A stretch of 40,664 nucleotides of DNA, from contig CALEJT010000065.1 in the NCBI GenBank assembly GCA_937898685.1, positions 1 to 40,664 of the forward strand, in the 5' to 3' direction. Below the pieces are notes generated by a model. It had not been told where the DNA came from and did not search any database. It saw only the letters and a program-made list of their open reading frames with translations. How positions within the stretch are numbered: the stretch's first letter is position 1; each line of letters starts with the position of its first letter. The translations under genes and the position numbers were made by a program. Below, piece by piece: positions 31,710 to 40,664 of this stretch. This DNA comes from an uncultured Gammaproteobacteria bacterium (lineage in GTDB: Bacteria > Pseudomonadota > Gammaproteobacteria > Pseudomonadales > Pseudohongiellaceae).

Positions 31710-33521
31710 CTAGTCGTTGGTCGTGCTGGAAGCCGCCAGCGGCATCCTGAAGCTGAAGGTCGAGCCATTGCCGAGTTGTGAGCGCACACTCACCTTTCCG
31801 CCATGGCGTTCGGCAATGTTGCGCACGATGGACAAGCCCAACCCCGTACCACCCAGACTCTGCGAGCGCGCTTTGTCCACGCGATAGAAGCGTTCGAACA
31901 CCCGCTCCTGGTGCTGGGGACTGATGCCGATGCCACTGTCCTGTACTTCCAGCAGCATGTCGTTGCCGTCCTGGCTCAGCCGTACCCAGATCTGGCCGCC
32001 CTCGGGCGTGTACTTGATCGCGTTGTCGACCAGGTTGTCCACCAGTTGATTCAGATTCTGACGGTCGCCGAACACCAACAGGGGAGTTTCGGGCAGCTGT
32101 CGGTGCAACCGATGATCCTTCTGCTGCAGGGCGGGTTCGGCGGCGACGAGCGCACGGTTGACCAATTCCCCCATGTTGATGCGCGCGAAATCGGCCTGCC
32201 CCTGGTCGGCCTCGAGGCGCGAGATGGTCATGAGATCACTGACGAGCTGCGACAGACGGATGCTCTGCGCGTGGATGCGCTCCATGAACTTCTGCAGGGT
32301 CTCTTTGTCGACCTCGGGGTCTCCCACCACGGTTTCCGACAGGCCGCGGATCGCCGTGATCGGCGTCTTCAGTTCGTGCGAGGCATTGGCGACGAAGTCG
32401 GTGCGGATGCGTTCGAGCAATTTGAGTTCGGTGATGTCGTGCAGCACCAGAACGGCGCCGATCGGCTTGCCCTGATCGTCGGACAGCGAGGCGATATAGA
32501 TGTCCATCGTCAGATGATCGCGCTCGCGGGTGTATTCCACCTGGATGCGGCTTACGCCGCGGGTGCGGATGGCCTCGTCGAGCGCCTGGGTGATGCGCTG
32601 ATGGCGCAGTTCCTGCCACACCGGTTTGCCGACGCAGCGCTCACGGCTCACGCCCATCAGCTGCGCCGCGGCGTCGTTGATGTGGATGATGTTCTGGTTC
32701 TGGTCGACATCGATCACGCCCTCGACCATGCCTGTGAAGATCGCGGCAAAGCGATTGCGGTCCGCCGTCAGTGCATTGAGACGACGGGAGGAGTTGCGTG
32801 CCATGAGGTTGATGGCATCGGCCAGACGTTTCAGTCCCGGCACACGCGACTCCATCACGCGGCGCTCGAGATCGCCCTGCGCCAGCTTCTCGGTGACCTC
32901 CGTCAATACTTCCAGGCCCTCGGCGCGCCGCCAGGCCAGCCAGGCGGCCGGCAGCAACAGGAGCAGAACGAGGATGAGCGCCAGCTCCCACATTTCCTTG
33001 CGAGTGCTCTGGATGCGGTCGGTGATGTAGGAATCGTTCACACCGAGACGCAACACGCCCAGAGGCTGCTGCACCGAGCCGATCGGCATGGCGACGTAGA
33101 AGAGATTGCTGCCCAGCACCGGGCTGAAGCGCTCGGCCGAGCCCTCGCCACGAGTGAGCGCCAACTGCACCTCTGGGCGGGTCAGAAGGTTGTCGTTGCC
33201 GTCGGGATTGGCACCCGAGACCACCAAGGCCCTGCCCTGGGGGTCGATCACGGTGAGGTGATAGATGCTGTCGCCGGGAGCTTCCTTCAGATAGTGCGTG
33301 GCCAGAGCCTGCAGGGCTTCGCGATCGGCGCTGCGCAGCATCGGCTCGGCCACCGAGGCCAAGAGACTGGTGTGCTCCTGCATTTCATCGAGGATTTCGC
33401 TGCCGACTTCGGCCGGCACGCGCAGCGTCAGCAGGCCGGCGGTCAGGCCCGGCCCAAGCACGGCGAATAGGGCGTAGCCACCAAAGGCACGCCAGAAGTG
33501 TTGAGGTCTGAACAAGTTCAA
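31710..33521 (-). CDS. phoR: Phosphate-sensing histidine kinase PhoR
   Basis: Taken from TTG 33521 the protein has 603 residues. In order: membrane helix at about 9-33, a ~140-residue periplasmic region with sensor-like segments (DSIYHLTVIDPQGRALVVSG, LGVLRLGVNDSYI), a second helix at 177-198, HAMP, a PAS domain (FTGMVEGVIDVDQNQNIIHIN), HisKA with the phospho-accepting His in NASHELKTP (about 382), and an ATPase domain (NLVDNAIKYTPEGG, DSGIGIS, GGTGLGLSIV). The kinase phosphorylates PhoB under phosphate limitation. No ATG is available; TTG at 33521 or 33515, or GTG at 33587 inside phoB, are candidate starts. The periplasmic domain is larger than in E. coli PhoR. Confidence 0.93.
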   Translation of the reverse strand: MNLFRPQHFWRAFGGYALFAVLGPGLTAGLLTLRVPAEVGSEILDEMQEHTSLLASVAEPMLRSADREALQALATHYLKEAPGDSIYHLTVIDPQGRALVVSGANPDGNDNLLTRPEVQLALTRGEGSAERFSPVLGSNLFYVAMPIGSVQQPLGVLRLGVNDSYITDRIQSTRKEMWELALILVLLLLLPAAWLAWRRAEGLEVLTEVTEKLAQGDLERRVMESRVPGLKRLADAINLMARNSSRRLNALTADRNRFAAIFTGMVEGVIDVDQNQNIIHINDAAAQLMGVSRERCVGKPVWQELRHQRITQALDEAIRTRGVSRIQVEYTRERDHLTMDIYIASLSDDQGKPIGAVLVLHDITELKLLERIRTDFVANASHELKTPITAIRGLSETVVGDPEVDKETLQKFMERIHAQSIRLSQLVSDLMTISRLEADQGQADFARINMGELVNRALVAAEPALQQKDHRLHRQLPETPLLVFGDRQNLNQLVDNLVDNAIKYTPEGGQIWVRLSQDGNDMLLEVQDSGIGISPQHQERVFERFYRVDKARSQSLGGTGLGLSIVRNIAERHGGKVSVRSQLGNGSTFSFRMPLAASSTTND

Positions 33522-33552
33522 GTGCTCGCTCGCCCGGCGCCTACGCCGCGGC

Positions 33553-34248
33553 TCAGTAGTGGTCCGCCATTCTATAGCCGACTCCACGTATGGTTTCGAT
33601 CGGCGGCGGATCGAGCTCCAGTTTTTTGCGGATACCGCGGATATGCACGTCGATGTTACGGTCGACGATGACGACGTCATCTCCCAGCGCCTTGCTCAGC
33701 AGTTGTTCGCGCGTGAACACGCGGCCGGGGTTACTGGCGAGGAAGTGCAAGAGTTTGAATTCGCTGGCGGTCAGCTTCACCTCGCGCTCGCCCACCAGAA
33801 CCTTGTACTTGGCAGTGTCGATGCTGAGCTCACCCAGTGAGATCACTTCCTCGGTGGGCCGGCGCTCCACCATGAGACCGCGCCGCAGCACGGCCTTCAC
33901 ACGCGCCACGAGTTCACGCGGACTGAATGGTTTGGAAATGTAATCATCGGCGCCCACCCCCAGGCCGAGCACGATGTCGCTCTCCTCACCCTTGGCAGTG
34001 ACCATGATGATGAGGCAATTTTGCGTCTGTGGATCTTTCTTGATGCTGCTGCACAGTTCGATGCCGTCCATGCCCGGTAGCATCAGGTCCAACAGAATGA
34101 GATCGGGGGTTTCGCGGCGGATCAGAGATAGCGCGCTGGTGCCGTCGAGGGCAGTGAGAACGTCGTAACCTTCGCGCTTGAGGTTGTAACTGAGAACTTC
34201 CAGGATGTCGGGCTCGTCTTCGACAATTACGATCTTCTTACGGCTCAC
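33553..34248 (-). CDS. phoB: Phosphate response regulator PhoB
   Basis: This 231-residue protein has a receiver domain with acidic pair VEDEPDILE, phospho-acceptor Asp in LILLDLMLPGMDG, the switch Thr in MVTAKGEE and Lys in YISKPFSPRELVARV. An OmpR-type winged helix follows (LTASEFKLLHFLASNPGRVFTREQLL, RNIDVHIRGIRKKL, IRGVGYRM). It binds Pho boxes and turns on pstS and other phosphate genes. It probably shares a transcript with phoR. A triple 11-base repeat 50 bases in front of its ATG (34299-34327) suggests autoregulation. Confidence 0.97.
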   Translation of the reverse strand: MSRKKIVIVEDEPDILEVLSYNLKREGYDVLTALDGTSALSLIRRETPDLILLDLMLPGMDGIELCSSIKKDPQTQNCLIIMVTAKGEESDIVLGLGVGADDYISKPFSPRELVARVKAVLRRGLMVERRPTEEVISLGELSIDTAKYKVLVGEREVKLTASEFKLLHFLASNPGRVFTREQLLSKALGDDVVIVDRNIDVHIRGIRKKLELDPPPIETIRGVGYRMADHY

Positions 34249-34298
34249 GAGGGTCTATCCAAGTGTCGTTTTTTCGGCTGCAAAGCCTACCATCAGGC

Positions 34299-34327
34299 GA
34301 TTAAGAACAGGTTAAGAGATTGTAATG
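34299..34327 (-). promoter_or_regulatory. Triple 11-base-spaced repeat upstream of phoB
   Basis: On the - strand the 7-mers CATTACA, CTTAACC and CTTAATC start at 34327, 34316 and 34305, exactly 11 bases apart. Eleven-base direct repeats are the hallmark of PhoB sites. The sequence match to the consensus is moderate, but the spacing and the place before phoB are convincing. Confidence 0.5.
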
Positions 34328-34381
34328 GTTGATAAAAATTTACCTGCGCTTAATCACTTACCCATTGCCCACGCCTTGTTA

Positions 34382-34396
34382 CCACCCCAGGGGTGG
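34382..34396. repeat. Perfect palindrome CCACCCC-A-GGGGTGG
   Basis: This 15-base perfect palindrome is in the divergent region between phoB and the ECF sigma gene, 60 bases before the sigma ATG. No T run follows in either direction, so it is more likely an operator than a terminator. Confidence 0.5.
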
Positions 34397-34455
34397 GCAA
34401 TAATGCCGGGCCTTTCCCCGCTCCTCACCACGCGCCGACGTCCGACCGCTCGCTC

Positions 34456-35025
34456 ATGACCTCGAAAGAAAGTAATGACAGTGCGGTCCTAGATGGGGCC
34501 GCGAACAAGCGCCTCCGATATGAAGCGTTGGTCAAGGAGTACTACCACGACATCTATCGCTACGCTTACTGGATCAGTAAAAGCCGCTCCGTGGCGGAGG
34601 ATTTGACCCAGGAAACCTTCATGCGGGCGTGGCGAGCTTTCGATAGCCTGCAAAGCCAAGGGGCCGCGAAGGCCTGGCTCTTCACCATATTGCGTCGGGA
34701 AAACGCCCGCCTCTATGAGAAGTTCCAACCAGAGCTGGACGATATCGAGGATCACGAAAGCGGCTTGCCGGACACGCGCCACGCCGAACCGGACCGCCTG
34801 ATGGAAAACCATCTGCTGTACAAGGCGATGATGCGTTTGGAACCCGAATATCGAGAGCCTTTATTGATGCAGGTGATCGGTGGGTTCAGCGGCGAAGAAA
34901 TCGCCTCGATGTTGGATCTGAACAACAACACCGTGATGACGAGACTGTTCAGGGCCCGCAACAAGCTCAGGGTCCTGCTCGACGAAGCGCTCCCGCCAAA
35001 GGAGCAGGATGACGACAAATCATGA
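34456..35025 (+). CDS. ECF-type RNA polymerase sigma factor
   Basis: From ATG 34456 the product is 189 residues. Region 2 is YHDIYRYAYWISKSRSVAEDLTQETFMRAWRAF in type (the DLTQETFMRAW core is clear), and region 4 is EPEYREPLLMQVIGGFSGEEIASMLDLNNNTVMTRLFRARNKL in type (EIASMLDLNNNTVMTRL helix-turn-helix). The C-terminus is acidic. It overlaps the next gene by 4 bases (ATGA); that gene encodes a DUF3379 membrane protein that should hold it inactive. Signal and target genes are unknown. No ribosome site precedes ATG 34456; a GTG at 34393 within a palindrome is a less likely start. Confidence 0.92.
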   Translation: MTSKESNDSAVLDGAANKRLRYEALVKEYYHDIYRYAYWISKSRSVAEDLTQETFMRAWRAFDSLQSQGAAKAWLFTILRRENARLYEKFQPELDDIEDHESGLPDTRHAEPDRLMENHLLYKAMMRLEPEYREPLLMQVIGGFSGEEIASMLDLNNNTVMTRLFRARNKLRVLLDEALPPKEQDDDKS

Positions 35026-35783
35026 CCGAACCGTTGGACCGTCCCATGAACGACACACGCTTCGAGACTTTGCTCGGCGCCGATCCGCTCAGCCAGGATC
35101 CAGAGTTCCTGGCCGCGGCACAGGAAACACCCGAGCGGCGCGCTGCCTGGGACAGCGCCCGCGCGTTCGAAACGCGCCTGCGTAGCACGCTGGAAGGCGT
35201 CACACCGCCGACACATCTCGAGGAAAAGCTGCTGGCACTGCCCGCTTCAGTTCCGCTCACCGCCGTGCCGCTCGAACGCGCGCGCGGCCGCGAATGGGCA
35301 CGACGTCTCCTGCCCGCCGCGGCACTGTTGTTGCTCGCACTCGGCATCAACAGCTATCTGCGGATCGATGCCGCCTGGGCGCTGCAGCAGGATCTCTTCG
35401 GCCACATCTATGCGGAAGAACCCTACATCACCGCGCGCCGCATCCAGCTCGACGAGGTCAACATGCACCTCGAAGCCTCGCTCGGCGCGCATCTGGACGA
35501 AAACACCTCCACCGAGAAACTCGAAGTCACCTTCGTGAAGGATTGCCGGGTGGCGAAACGCGTCGGCACTCACCTGGTGGTGAAGGGAAAACAGGGGCCG
35601 GTGAACGTGATCATGCTGTCCGACGCCCTGGTGGAGGGTGAACAGCCGATCTCCGACGATAAACTGTCGGGCAAGATCGCACCCTCGGGTGGGACGCACA
35701 CGTTGGTGGTGATCGGCGACGAGCAGGAACCGATCGACGAATACCTGCGCGTGCTCGATTCCAACATCAAATGGGAATACTGA
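35022..35783 (+). CDS. DUF3379 membrane protein, probable anti-sigma factor
   Basis: This 253-residue protein has a soluble N-terminal part (FETLLGADPLSQDPEFLAAA, ERRAAWDSARAFETRL), one membrane helix at about residues 94-111 (RRLLPAAALLLLALGIN), and a periplasmic C-terminal domain with one Cys (VKDCRVAKRVGTHLVVKG). This is the DUF3379 family, usually encoded directly behind an ECF sigma gene in Gammaproteobacteria. The topology is that of an anti-sigma factor: the cytoplasmic part would bind the sigma factor and the periplasmic part would sense. It may start at the internal ATG (MNDTRFETLL) nine codons in. Anti-sigma role is inferred from context. Confidence 0.9.
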   Translation: MTEPLDRPMNDTRFETLLGADPLSQDPEFLAAAQETPERRAAWDSARAFETRLRSTLEGVTPPTHLEEKLLALPASVPLTAVPLERARGREWARRLLPAAALLLLALGINSYLRIDAAWALQQDLFGHIYAEEPYITARRIQLDEVNMHLEASLGAHLDENTSTEKLEVTFVKDCRVAKRVGTHLVVKGKQGPVNVIMLSDALVEGEQPISDDKLSGKIAPSGGTHTLVVIGDEQEPIDEYLRVLDSNIKWEY

Positions 35784-35802
35784 GTGCGGTAGCACCGCAC
35801 TC
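35782..35802. terminator. Hairpin between convergent genes
   Basis: GAGTGCGGT-AGC-ACCGCACTC is a perfect 9-base stem that begins inside the stop codon of the DUF3379 gene and ends 3 bases before the helicase stop. It has no T run on either side. Convergence suggests a bidirectional terminator or a barrier to read-through. Confidence 0.55.
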
Positions 35803-35805
35803 ACC

Positions 35806-37611
<1,806 letters not shown>

Positions 37612-37766
37612 ATCCACCTCATCGAAACCGGCGCCCAAGCTCTATCTGAAGCAAGCGACCGGAGCCTTGCTCCTGTCTGCCCTGCGGCGCAACGGAAGAG
37701 AAAGGGGCGCATTGTACCGGGGCAAGGTAGAATCCGCCCAACTTTGCATTTTTTCCAGGAAGGCCC

Positions 37767-38660
37767 ATGCAACATCCAGATCAGCTTCTGCGCTTCAATT
37801 TCGACGAACTCGATATTCGTGGTGAGCTCGTCTATCTGGACTCGAGCTGGCGCGACATCGTCAGCCGCTATGACTATCCGGCCTCGGTGCGTCTGCAGCT
37901 CGGCAGTGCGCTGGCTGCCATTGCCCTGCTCTCCGTCACGCTCAAGTTCAAGGGCACGATGATCCTGCAGATCCATGGCAACGGGCCACTGCGCAGTCTG
38001 GTGACGCAGGTCACGAGCGAAGGCGCCCTGCGTGGTCTGGCGCGTTGGGAAGGCAACGTGCCCGAGGGTCCGCTGCAGTCGGTCTATGGTGACGGCCACA
38101 TCCTCATCAGCGTGCTCCCCGAAACGGGTGAGCGTTATCAGAGCATCGTCGCACTTTCCGGCAATTCCCTGGCTGAAGCCCTCAACGCCTATTTCGAGCA
38201 ATCCGAGCAACTGCCGAGCAGCTTCCGCCTTTTCGTCTCCGATGAGCGCGTGGCCGGCCTTTTCCTGCAGGCACTGCCACTCAGTCGTGGCCATGCCTTC
38301 AGCCAGGAGCAGCGCGACGAGGATTGGAATCGTGTGAACTTCCTCGCCGACACCACCACCCAGGACGAAATCTTCGCGCTCGAGCCCAGCACTCTGCTGC
38401 TGCGCCTCTTCCACGAGGAAACCTTGCGCCTACACGATCCCAAGCATCTGCACTTCGCCTGTACCTGCTCCGTCGAGAAGGTCGAGCGCACGCTGATCTC
38501 GCTCGGCAAGGAAGAACTGATGGGCATCCTCAAGGAAAAGGGCAACATCGAAGTCGATTGCGAGTTCTGCAACCACCACTATGTCTTCGATCGCGCGGCA
38601 GTCGAACGCCTCGTATCCGGTGTCGACGATCAGCCGACCGAAGATCAGGTGCTCCACTGA
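37767..38660 (+). CDS. hslO: Redox-regulated chaperone Hsp33
   Basis: This 297-residue protein has the Hsp33 fold (SSWRDIVSRYDYPASVRLQLG, LKFKGTMILQIHGNGPLRSLV, GEGHILISVLPETGERYQSIVAL in type) and the zinc switch CTC at about 232, then 30 residues, then CEFC. Under oxidation with unfolding the four cysteines lose zinc and the chaperone becomes active in the cytoplasm. ATG 37767 follows AGGAAG by 4 bases. The gene is divergent from the helicase across 155 bases. All four cysteines are intact. Confidence 0.97.
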   Translation: MQHPDQLLRFNFDELDIRGELVYLDSSWRDIVSRYDYPASVRLQLGSALAAIALLSVTLKFKGTMILQIHGNGPLRSLVTQVTSEGALRGLARWEGNVPEGPLQSVYGDGHILISVLPETGERYQSIVALSGNSLAEALNAYFEQSEQLPSSFRLFVSDERVAGLFLQALPLSRGHAFSQEQRDEDWNRVNFLADTTTQDEIFALEPSTLLLRLFHEETLRLHDPKHLHFACTCSVEKVERTLISLGKEELMGILKEKGNIEVDCEFCNHHYVFDRAAVERLVSGVDDQPTEDQVLH

Positions 38661-38842
38661 GACCCCGCTCAACGTTCGTTAAAACGAGCTCGCTTCCAGC
38701 AGTTCTGTAACGATCATCCTTGCATTGCGGCGAAGCCCGGGTGAAACCGTGGACTTCGCCGCATCGATGTGCCTATGCTGCACCCCCATAGAGATCCGCT
38801 TAACGGATCCGATTCGTCCACATAAATGATCAGGGGGCCTTC
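38661..38842 (+). other. Intergenic region with two hairpins
   Basis: This 182-base gap follows hslO. It holds a 10-base stem TGCGGCGAAG/CTTCGCCGCA with an 18-base loop (38726-38763) and a small stem GATCCG-CTTAA-CGGATC (38793-38809), neither with a T run. The second is close to the ribosome site of the next gene. A sigma-70 promoter is not clear. Confidence 0.45.
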
Positions 38843-40330
38843 ATGGTGCACAAAACCCTTATAGCCAGCTTTTCTCTTTCCCTGCTGCTCGCCGCCTGCT
38901 CCGGCGAAGACACCGACACCGCTGCCACTACGACGCCCGCTGCACCGCCGCCGGAACCACTGGATCCAGCAGCAGTGGTGCAGGAAGCCGTCGACGCCAT
39001 GGGCATGGGCTTCCTCACCAGCATCGTCTACACCGGTGAGGCATGGCGTGTGCGCAACGGCTTCATGCAAACTCCCAGCGCCGATCCACCGTGGCCTTCG
39101 CGCGACACCATCACCAACTATCGCCGCGCCATCGATCTGCGTGATCTCTCACGTCCTTCGTCGCGTGCCACAGGTGAAACCTTCGCGTCCAACATCTTCC
39201 TCGACCCGCCGCAGCCCGGCACCTATCAGCAGAACGTCGCGCCGGATCAGAAAGCCTGGAGTCAGCAGCTCGAGATCTGGCTGACACCCTGGGGCTTTCT
39301 CAAAGGCGCGCAGCAGTACGGCGCCACGGTGGAACAACGTGAGGTCGACGGCGATGAAGTGCTGACACTCACCTGGCAATCACCGCCCGACCAGCTTTCA
39401 CCCTCCGGCATGCGCTACACCGTCACCGGCTATCTCGACGATGACAAGCGCGTCAGCAAGGTCGAAACCTGGGTGGACGATCCCTTCATGGGCGACTTCC
39501 ACATCGTGGGTGTGTATGAGGACTATCGGGAGATCAATGGTCTGCAGGTGCCGACCACGATGGAGCAGCAGCGCGGTGGCGGCGGCATCTTCGGAGTGAA
39601 GGTGGACAACGCCATCATGAACCCGGTGGACATCCGCGATCTCGTCGCCATCCCGGCACCGCCGACACCGCCCGGTGTCGGTGCACCGCCCGCTCCTCCG
39701 GGAGAACTTGCGGAACGATTGGCAGAAAACGTCTACCTGATCAAAGGTGGCTACCAATCCCTCGCCCTCGGCTTCGCCGATCACGTCGTCGTGTTCGAGG
39801 CCGGTCAATCCGAAGCGCGTGGTCAGCAGATCCTCGATGAAGTGAAGCGTCTCTTCCCCGACAAGCCGATCCGCTACCTCATCAACTCGCATCCGCATTC
39901 GGATCACACGGCCGGCATGGTGCCCTTCGTGCGTGAAGGCGCCACCATCGTCACGCACGAGAACAACGTCAACTTCCTGCGCATGGCACTGAGCACGCCG
40001 CGTACCCTGTTGGGACAGCCACCCTTGAACCCGCAGTTCATGAGCGTGGGCAGTGTGACGACGTTGGAAGACGAAACGATGAAGATCGAGCTGCATCACA
40101 TCGCCGGCAACGAACACAGCGACGGCATCATCGTCGGGCTCGTACCTTCCGCACGAGTGCTGTTCCAAGCCGACTTCACGTTGCCGCAACCCGGCGCGCA
40201 GCCGAATCCCTTCGTGCGCGGTCTCGCCGCCTACGTGCGCGACAACGATCTCGACTTCGAGCACTACATCGCCGTCCACGCTGCCGCTGTGCCACAGACC
40301 AAGGCGGATCTGCTGGCTGCGATCGAGTAG
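38843..40330 (+). CDS. MBL-fold metallohydrolase lipoprotein
   Basis: This 495-residue protein has a lipobox LLAACS (Cys at 19), a Thr/Pro linker, a ~230-residue N-terminal beta-rich domain (GYLDDDKRVSKVETWVDDPFMGD, VYEDYREINGLQVPT), a proline-rich spacer (PAPPTPPGVGAPPAPPG) and a C-terminal MBL domain. The metal motif HPHSDH (350-355) is intact, with later GNEHSDG and ADF supplying further ligands; the last site reads AVHAAA. It probably hydrolyses something in the periplasm or outer membrane. ATG 38843 lies a short way after AGGGGG. The outer-membrane-lipoprotein-like front domain resembles LolA/outer-membrane-stress beta proteins in general style only. Substrate unknown. Confidence 0.92.
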   Translation: MVHKTLIASFSLSLLLAACSGEDTDTAATTTPAAPPPEPLDPAAVVQEAVDAMGMGFLTSIVYTGEAWRVRNGFMQTPSADPPWPSRDTITNYRRAIDLRDLSRPSSRATGETFASNIFLDPPQPGTYQQNVAPDQKAWSQQLEIWLTPWGFLKGAQQYGATVEQREVDGDEVLTLTWQSPPDQLSPSGMRYTVTGYLDDDKRVSKVETWVDDPFMGDFHIVGVYEDYREINGLQVPTTMEQQRGGGGIFGVKVDNAIMNPVDIRDLVAIPAPPTPPGVGAPPAPPGELAERLAENVYLIKGGYQSLALGFADHVVVFEAGQSEARGQQILDEVKRLFPDKPIRYLINSHPHSDHTAGMVPFVREGATIVTHENNVNFLRMALSTPRTLLGQPPLNPQFMSVGSVTTLEDETMKIELHHIAGNEHSDGIIVGLVPSARVLFQADFTLPQPGAQPNPFVRGLAAYVRDNDLDFEHYIAVHAAAVPQTKADLLAAIE

Positions 40331-40603
40331 CTCGTTTCTGCTATCGGGCTGCGCTGTTTTCGGCGCAGCCCATCATTGGAAACTGAATCTCATTCGACCT
40401 CGCATTTCGTGGGTTGGGCTGAGCAGCTTGCTGCGAAGCCCAACATGCGATGGTCGAATCTTCATACTGCGCGTAGTTTTGGAAGCCGCTTCGCAAACAC
40501 CAATACGCAAAGACTCTCTGATCAACGTGCAGATCGCTTGTCGGGTTTCGCCAATGGTGTTCTCCCGGCGGAACACCTCGCGCTCAGTCCGACCTACGAT
40601 CGA
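40331..40603. other. Intergenic region at the right end
   Basis: The stretch between the convergent MBL lipoprotein and a - strand gene end holds a GC hairpin GGGCTGCGC/GCGCAGCCC (40347-40372), which may end the MBL transcript though it lacks a T run, and a long REP-like palindrome (40392-40459). I see no gene here; a 67-codon frame on the - strand crosses the palindrome and looks spurious. Confidence 0.55.
40392..40459. repeat. REP-like long palindrome
   Basis: Outer arms ATTCGACC-TCGCAT (40392-40405) and ATGCGAT-GGTCGAAT (40445-40459) pair with one bulge, and inner arms GTTGGGCT (40413-40420) and AGCCCAAC (40437-40444) enclose GCAG-CTTG-CTGC. The core GTTGGGCT..AGCCCAAC is like the REP palindromes seen in many Gammaproteobacteria with RAYT transposases. 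It lies between convergent genes, the usual place for REPs. Confidence 0.7.
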
Positions 40604-40664
40604 TTACGCCACCAACATCCGCAGCGCATTGCGCAGCACCTTGCGTCCGACCTCTCCTTCCAGA
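40604..40664 (-). CDS. C-terminal end of an unidentified - strand protein, partial
   Basis: A stop TAA at 40606-40604 closes a frame that stays open to the window edge and reads LEGEVGRKVLRNALRMLVA. The alternation of charged and hydrophobic residues is natural for a terminal helix and has the codon style of the rest of the window. Too short to identify. Confidence 0.45.
   Translation of the reverse strand, partial: LEGEVGRKVLRNALRMLVA

Noticed and set aside
31803..33470. A 555-codon open frame on the + strand
   Set aside because: Antisense of phoR; no domain, and phoR is complete on the other strand.
34384..34470. Terminator in front of the ECF sigma gene
   Set aside because: The palindrome has no T run on either side and lies between divergent genes, where no transcript needs to end.
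40373..40576. A 67-codon frame on the - strand at the right end
   Set aside because: It runs across the REP-like palindrome and has no ribosome site or family likeness.

Overview
The window looks like chromosomal DNA of a GC-rich gammaproteobacterium. The best markers are an SrmB-type helicase that keeps the C-terminal KNIGKRRKPSG motif of E. coli SrmB, a phoB-phoR-pstSCAB-phoU cluster, Hsp33, MarC, a DUF3379 protein beside an ECF sigma factor, and a Pseudomonas-like imelysin/DUF1513 cluster. The many Tat-exported redox enzymes and the DUF1592/DUF1552 pair would fit a Steroidobacter-, Nevskia- or Xanthomonas-related lineage, but I cannot assign the organism. I see no tRNA, rRNA, CRISPR array, transposase or phage gene.

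Layout. 1-4275 (- strand): a 1198-residue exported multidomain protein (three Ig-like repeats, an LCCL domain, FG-GAP-like repeats, an unrecognised C-terminal module) followed with a 4-base overlap by a small membrane-anchored protein cut by the window edge. Base composition drops visibly over the last part of the large gene and its partner, as in toxin-tip/immunity cassettes. 4458-5174: a methyltransferase. 5213-11443: four exported proteins in one operon (DUF1592 cytochrome, DUF1552, an MBL-fold protein missing metal ligands, ankyrin repeats) ending in a clear terminator. 11857-13302: an exported helical-repeat protein with a TonB-C-like end. 13399-16167: a Tat-exported amino-acid-oxidase-like flavoprotein, a di-heme cytochrome c and an exported RidA protein. 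16379-17011: MarC. 17014-20878: a TonB-dependent receptor and a Tat-exported aminotransferase.

21244-34248, all on the - strand: phoB-phoR, pstS-pstC-pstA-pstB-phoU, then with a one-base overlap an imelysin cluster (imelysin lipoprotein, di-heme oxidoreductase, second imelysin-like protein, DUF1513 protein, di-heme peroxidase). Pho-box-like repeats precede phoB and pstS. A Fur-box-like palindrome lies inside the imelysin cluster, so phosphate and iron functions appear to be physically joined. 34456-40330: ECF sigma factor plus DUF3379 protein, the SrmB-like helicase with a long basic tail, Hsp33, and an MBL-fold lipoprotein. The right end has a REP-like palindrome and the last codons of a - strand gene.

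Working picture: most genes act outside the cytoplasm. The window joins phosphate starvation control, iron-linked periplasmic proteins and several exported oxidases. The least described candidates are the flavoprotein/cytochrome/RidA module, the receptor/Tat-aminotransferase pair, the DUF1592-DUF1552-MBL-ankyrin operon, and the toxin-like tip at the left edge.
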